NCBI GenBank assembly: GCA_025331565.1
Contig: JAFREQ010000090.1
Span: 2,330,501 to 2,394,500, forward strand
Direction: 5' to 3'
DNA length: 64,000 bases
Origin: Holacanthus passer
Lineage: Eukaryota; Chordata; Actinopteri; Pomacanthidae
Position 1 is the first letter of the stretch. Every line of letters starts with the position of its first letter. The position numbers and the translations under genes are program-made. This document shows, piece by piece, positions 61,559 to 64,000 of the stretch. The notes under the pieces are model-generated. The model did no database searches and was not told the DNA's origin. It saw only the letters and a list, made by a program, of their open reading frames with translations.

Positions 61559-64000
61559 GTAAGGCTGTCACCTCACTTCCTGTTTGTGTGTGCGCGTTTG
61601 CACGCTCGTGTGGAGATGCATTGTGCAGGAAAGCATTTATTTGTGTGTGTGTGTATGTGTGTGTGTGTGTGTTTGTGTGTGGACTCACCTCCCTGAAGAG
61701 GAACCTAAAGCTCATCCCCACACTTTCATTTTATGGTTAAGACTTTGTTTTAAGTGTAGTTCAGGTTTAGAAGGAGGCAGATGTTACAGCACGGTGAAGG
61801 TTTGGTATGAATGAAACAGAAGAAGAGAAGTAAAACAGACCGTTGTCAGAAGTAGCACAACTACTGTGTGTGTGTGTGTGTGTGTGAGTGTGTGTGTGTG
61901 TGTGAAAACTAGTCGTGATTGTGACTCGTGACTAGTAGTGACTCTGTACACTCGGAGGTTCACACCACAAACTGAACAGATGCAGAGTGAGCGTCAACAA
62001 AGGAAATGTTCTACTGGTTTACTGGTTTACTGATGTGGTGTTGGTGGAGGAGAGACACACACACACACACACACACACACACTTACACCTGTGAGAACCT
62101 TAATTCCAACATTAACCATCACGGCACCCGATCTTCACCCTGACCTTGACCTGCACTTAATTCTAACCCTGAAACAAAAACATCAGCCTCAGACTCTCCT
62201 TCAGGACTGGAACTGGAGAAAATATCCAAACTTTCCAGGCGTAAAATTTGAATTGATCCTCGGACGGACGGAGGCGCAGAGCACACGCTCACAGCAGCAG
62301 CAGGAGGAGTCGTCCTGGTTTCATCGGAAACGTGACGGCGCTCTCAGCCTTCAGGGTCATGAGTCCACGCTGCGGCTCAGTGTGTGTGTGTGTGTGTGTG
62401 TATGTGTGTGTGTGTGTGTGTGTGTGTTGATGACCTTGGTCTACATTCTGCTATATGTTCGTGCCTCAGTGAGAGCATTCATTCCTTGTTTACGTGTCTG
62501 TTTGCACGTGCACGTGTTCACATGAGGATCAGCTAAAGAAAGGTCCCGTCCACTTGTGGACAGAGACTGAGCAGCGTGGACAGCTGGCACTGCAGGAGGC
62601 GTCAGACAGCGGGTCAGGAGGAGGAGAGGAGGATGATGGGAGGAGCTGGAGCAGGGTAGTCAGTATGAAATGAGAGACCTCTCATGGCTGCAGTTTCTCA
62701 GCTCCAGCTGTGCTCACATGTCCACTGAACAAGGAGAATCAAACACGAACCTTTACATACAAATATCTAATCTTTATTTTCCTGAGCTGAGAAGAGATCA
62801 AGAGTGGATGTAAGAAGAAGAACTCCGTGTATATTTATTGCATAATGAGCAGGAAAACACACAACCTGAACGTGTAGTAAAAATCAACATGACTTGAAAT
62901 TGTTAGTTAATATCATTGATCTAAAACAAAAAAAAATCAGGCTTAAAATTGCCGCCTGTTTCCAACAACACCGACAATGTTTGACCTTAATAATCCAGTT
63001 TGAACTGACATCCTTCTTATATAATAACGAGATACAGATTGTGTGTTTAGCGTGTGCAGATTGTCAGAATTGTAGGTCGTGTCATTTTCCATCTGGGCCG
63101 TTCTTTATGGAAATCTGTGGCGTAAACATAATTTTACAGGATTTTTAGACGTCCAGGTTGAACACAAATCATTTCAGTGACTGTAGTTCGATGTGTCGTA
63201 CTGGACTTTCTTCACATTCGTCACGATGCTGTTGAAACACTGGTTATGTTGTAAACTAGACGTCTAACAAGTCGCTTTTCAAATGTTCAAAAGTTGAACC
63301 CAGATGTCTTGATGTCTTTTGACCTGCGAACAACCAGATCAACTATTAAAATCATTATGACATTTTCCTCTTCGTGAGTTAGTCTAGTTATGGAAACACG
63401 GTGGCTCAGCTCAAGGTTTTCGATAGAATGGCTATTGCCGTTGTTTCGTCCTCCACATCCTCAGCGTACAAGACATTTACTCCAGGTGAATGCGCTGAGT
63501 TTGACTTGTTCCAGGTAAAAGACTTGCTTCATTACCAGAGATGTTCAGTGTTTCCTCTCATGTTCCACAACAGACACGAGTCGGTCCGTCAGAATTCTTT
63601 ATGTCCTGCCTGCTGAGTCAGAAGGATAAACACCCTGACATTATTTTTGAATTCTGTTTGAACCTGGTTAAGGACGAGGTAAGGAGAGGAGCGACGGATA
63701 CAAAGCATGAGAGTCAGGAATGGAGACAGATGAGACAGAGAAAGGAGATACGAGTCATTCATCAGTCTCATCACAGCCCGGCTTCATTTTCTCTCTGCGA
63801 CAGGAAACTGCCATCTGATTGCCACCAGAGTCATTTGGGAAAAAAAACCCTGCGAGTCAAAATATATCTGGGAAATACTGTTCTCTGCTCTGACTGGGGA
63901 ACAAACAGGCTCTGAGGCTGACTGACAGTTAATTATATCATTCAGCTGTAAAGACATTCTCTCAGTTTGGTTGTTTAAATGAACTGTCAACATTTTGTTC
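61559..64000 (+). other. Probable pcgf5 intron 8, with microsatellites
   Basis: No match to the missing last pcgf5 exon. (GT)n or (CA)n runs lie at 61642-61681, 61865-61905, 62055-62082 and 62381-62427. Open frames at 63401-63616 and 63541-63915 have modest complexity but resemble no family I know. Confidence 0.5.

Noticed and set aside
63401..63915. Two overlapping frames that might be exons of a further gene
   Set aside because: Plausible donors exist, but I recognise no protein; they do not match the missing end of pcgf5 or the HECTD2 sequence I recall from the human neighbourhood.
1..64000. tRNA, rRNA, riboswitch or bacterial operon signals
   Set aside because: None seen; gene structure is spliced and vertebrate-like throughout.

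Overview
This window is eukaryotic, almost certainly nuclear DNA of a ray-finned fish, probably a percomorph. The coding regions are short exons (27 to 555 nt) with GT-AG introns. There are many (GT/CA)n microsatellites, and the dispersed repeats are of kinds I recognise from teleost genomes. The gene pair ankrd1 / pcgf5 is also adjacent in human (10q23). I found no prokaryotic, plasmid or CRISPR signal.

Left part (1-34,100): a cluster of choline-transporter-like genes of the SLC5A7/CHT1 family. Copy A (+, 6427-11135) has exons 1-7 but no exon 8. Copy B (+, 14841-21474) is complete and predicts 558 aa. Copy C (-, 23107-28942) is complete, predicts 556 aa and lies tail-to-tail with B. A fourth piece, the last 209 nt of exon 8, lies inverted at 3851-4059 and nearly matches B. 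Non-coding segments are shared too: 48-1490 with 22050-22815, 4510-6200 with 33000-34115, and 12960-13560 with 30040-30520. This is a young, rearranged segmental duplication. Mobile elements decorate it: a solo LTR with 5-bp target duplication, a short hAT-type element with perfect 8-bp target duplication, a hAT zinc-finger remnant, a LINE remnant and others.

Middle (34,400-39,260): ankrd1 on the minus strand, nine coding exons, 311 aa. Four exons are exactly 99 nt and each carries one ankyrin repeat. A TATA-like box and an M-CAT (TEAD) motif lie upstream.

Right (39,300-64,000): about 13 kb without recognisable genes but with microsatellites and purine/pyrimidine-rich tracts. Then come a 1.4-kb CT-rich minisatellite, a CpG-rich promoter with a probable non-coding first exon, and pcgf5 on the plus strand. 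Eight coding exons of pcgf5 (232 codons) are in the window; the last coding exon lies beyond it.

The transporters would move choline-like substrates at membranes, ankrd1 is a muscle stress and titin-associated factor, and pcgf5 is a PRC1.5 Polycomb subunit. I see no shared pathway among the three. The most interesting signal is the transporter cluster: none of the three copies keeps all three choline-pocket tryptophans of human CHT1, and copies A and B differ by a tight burst of amino-acid-changing substitutions beside one of them.
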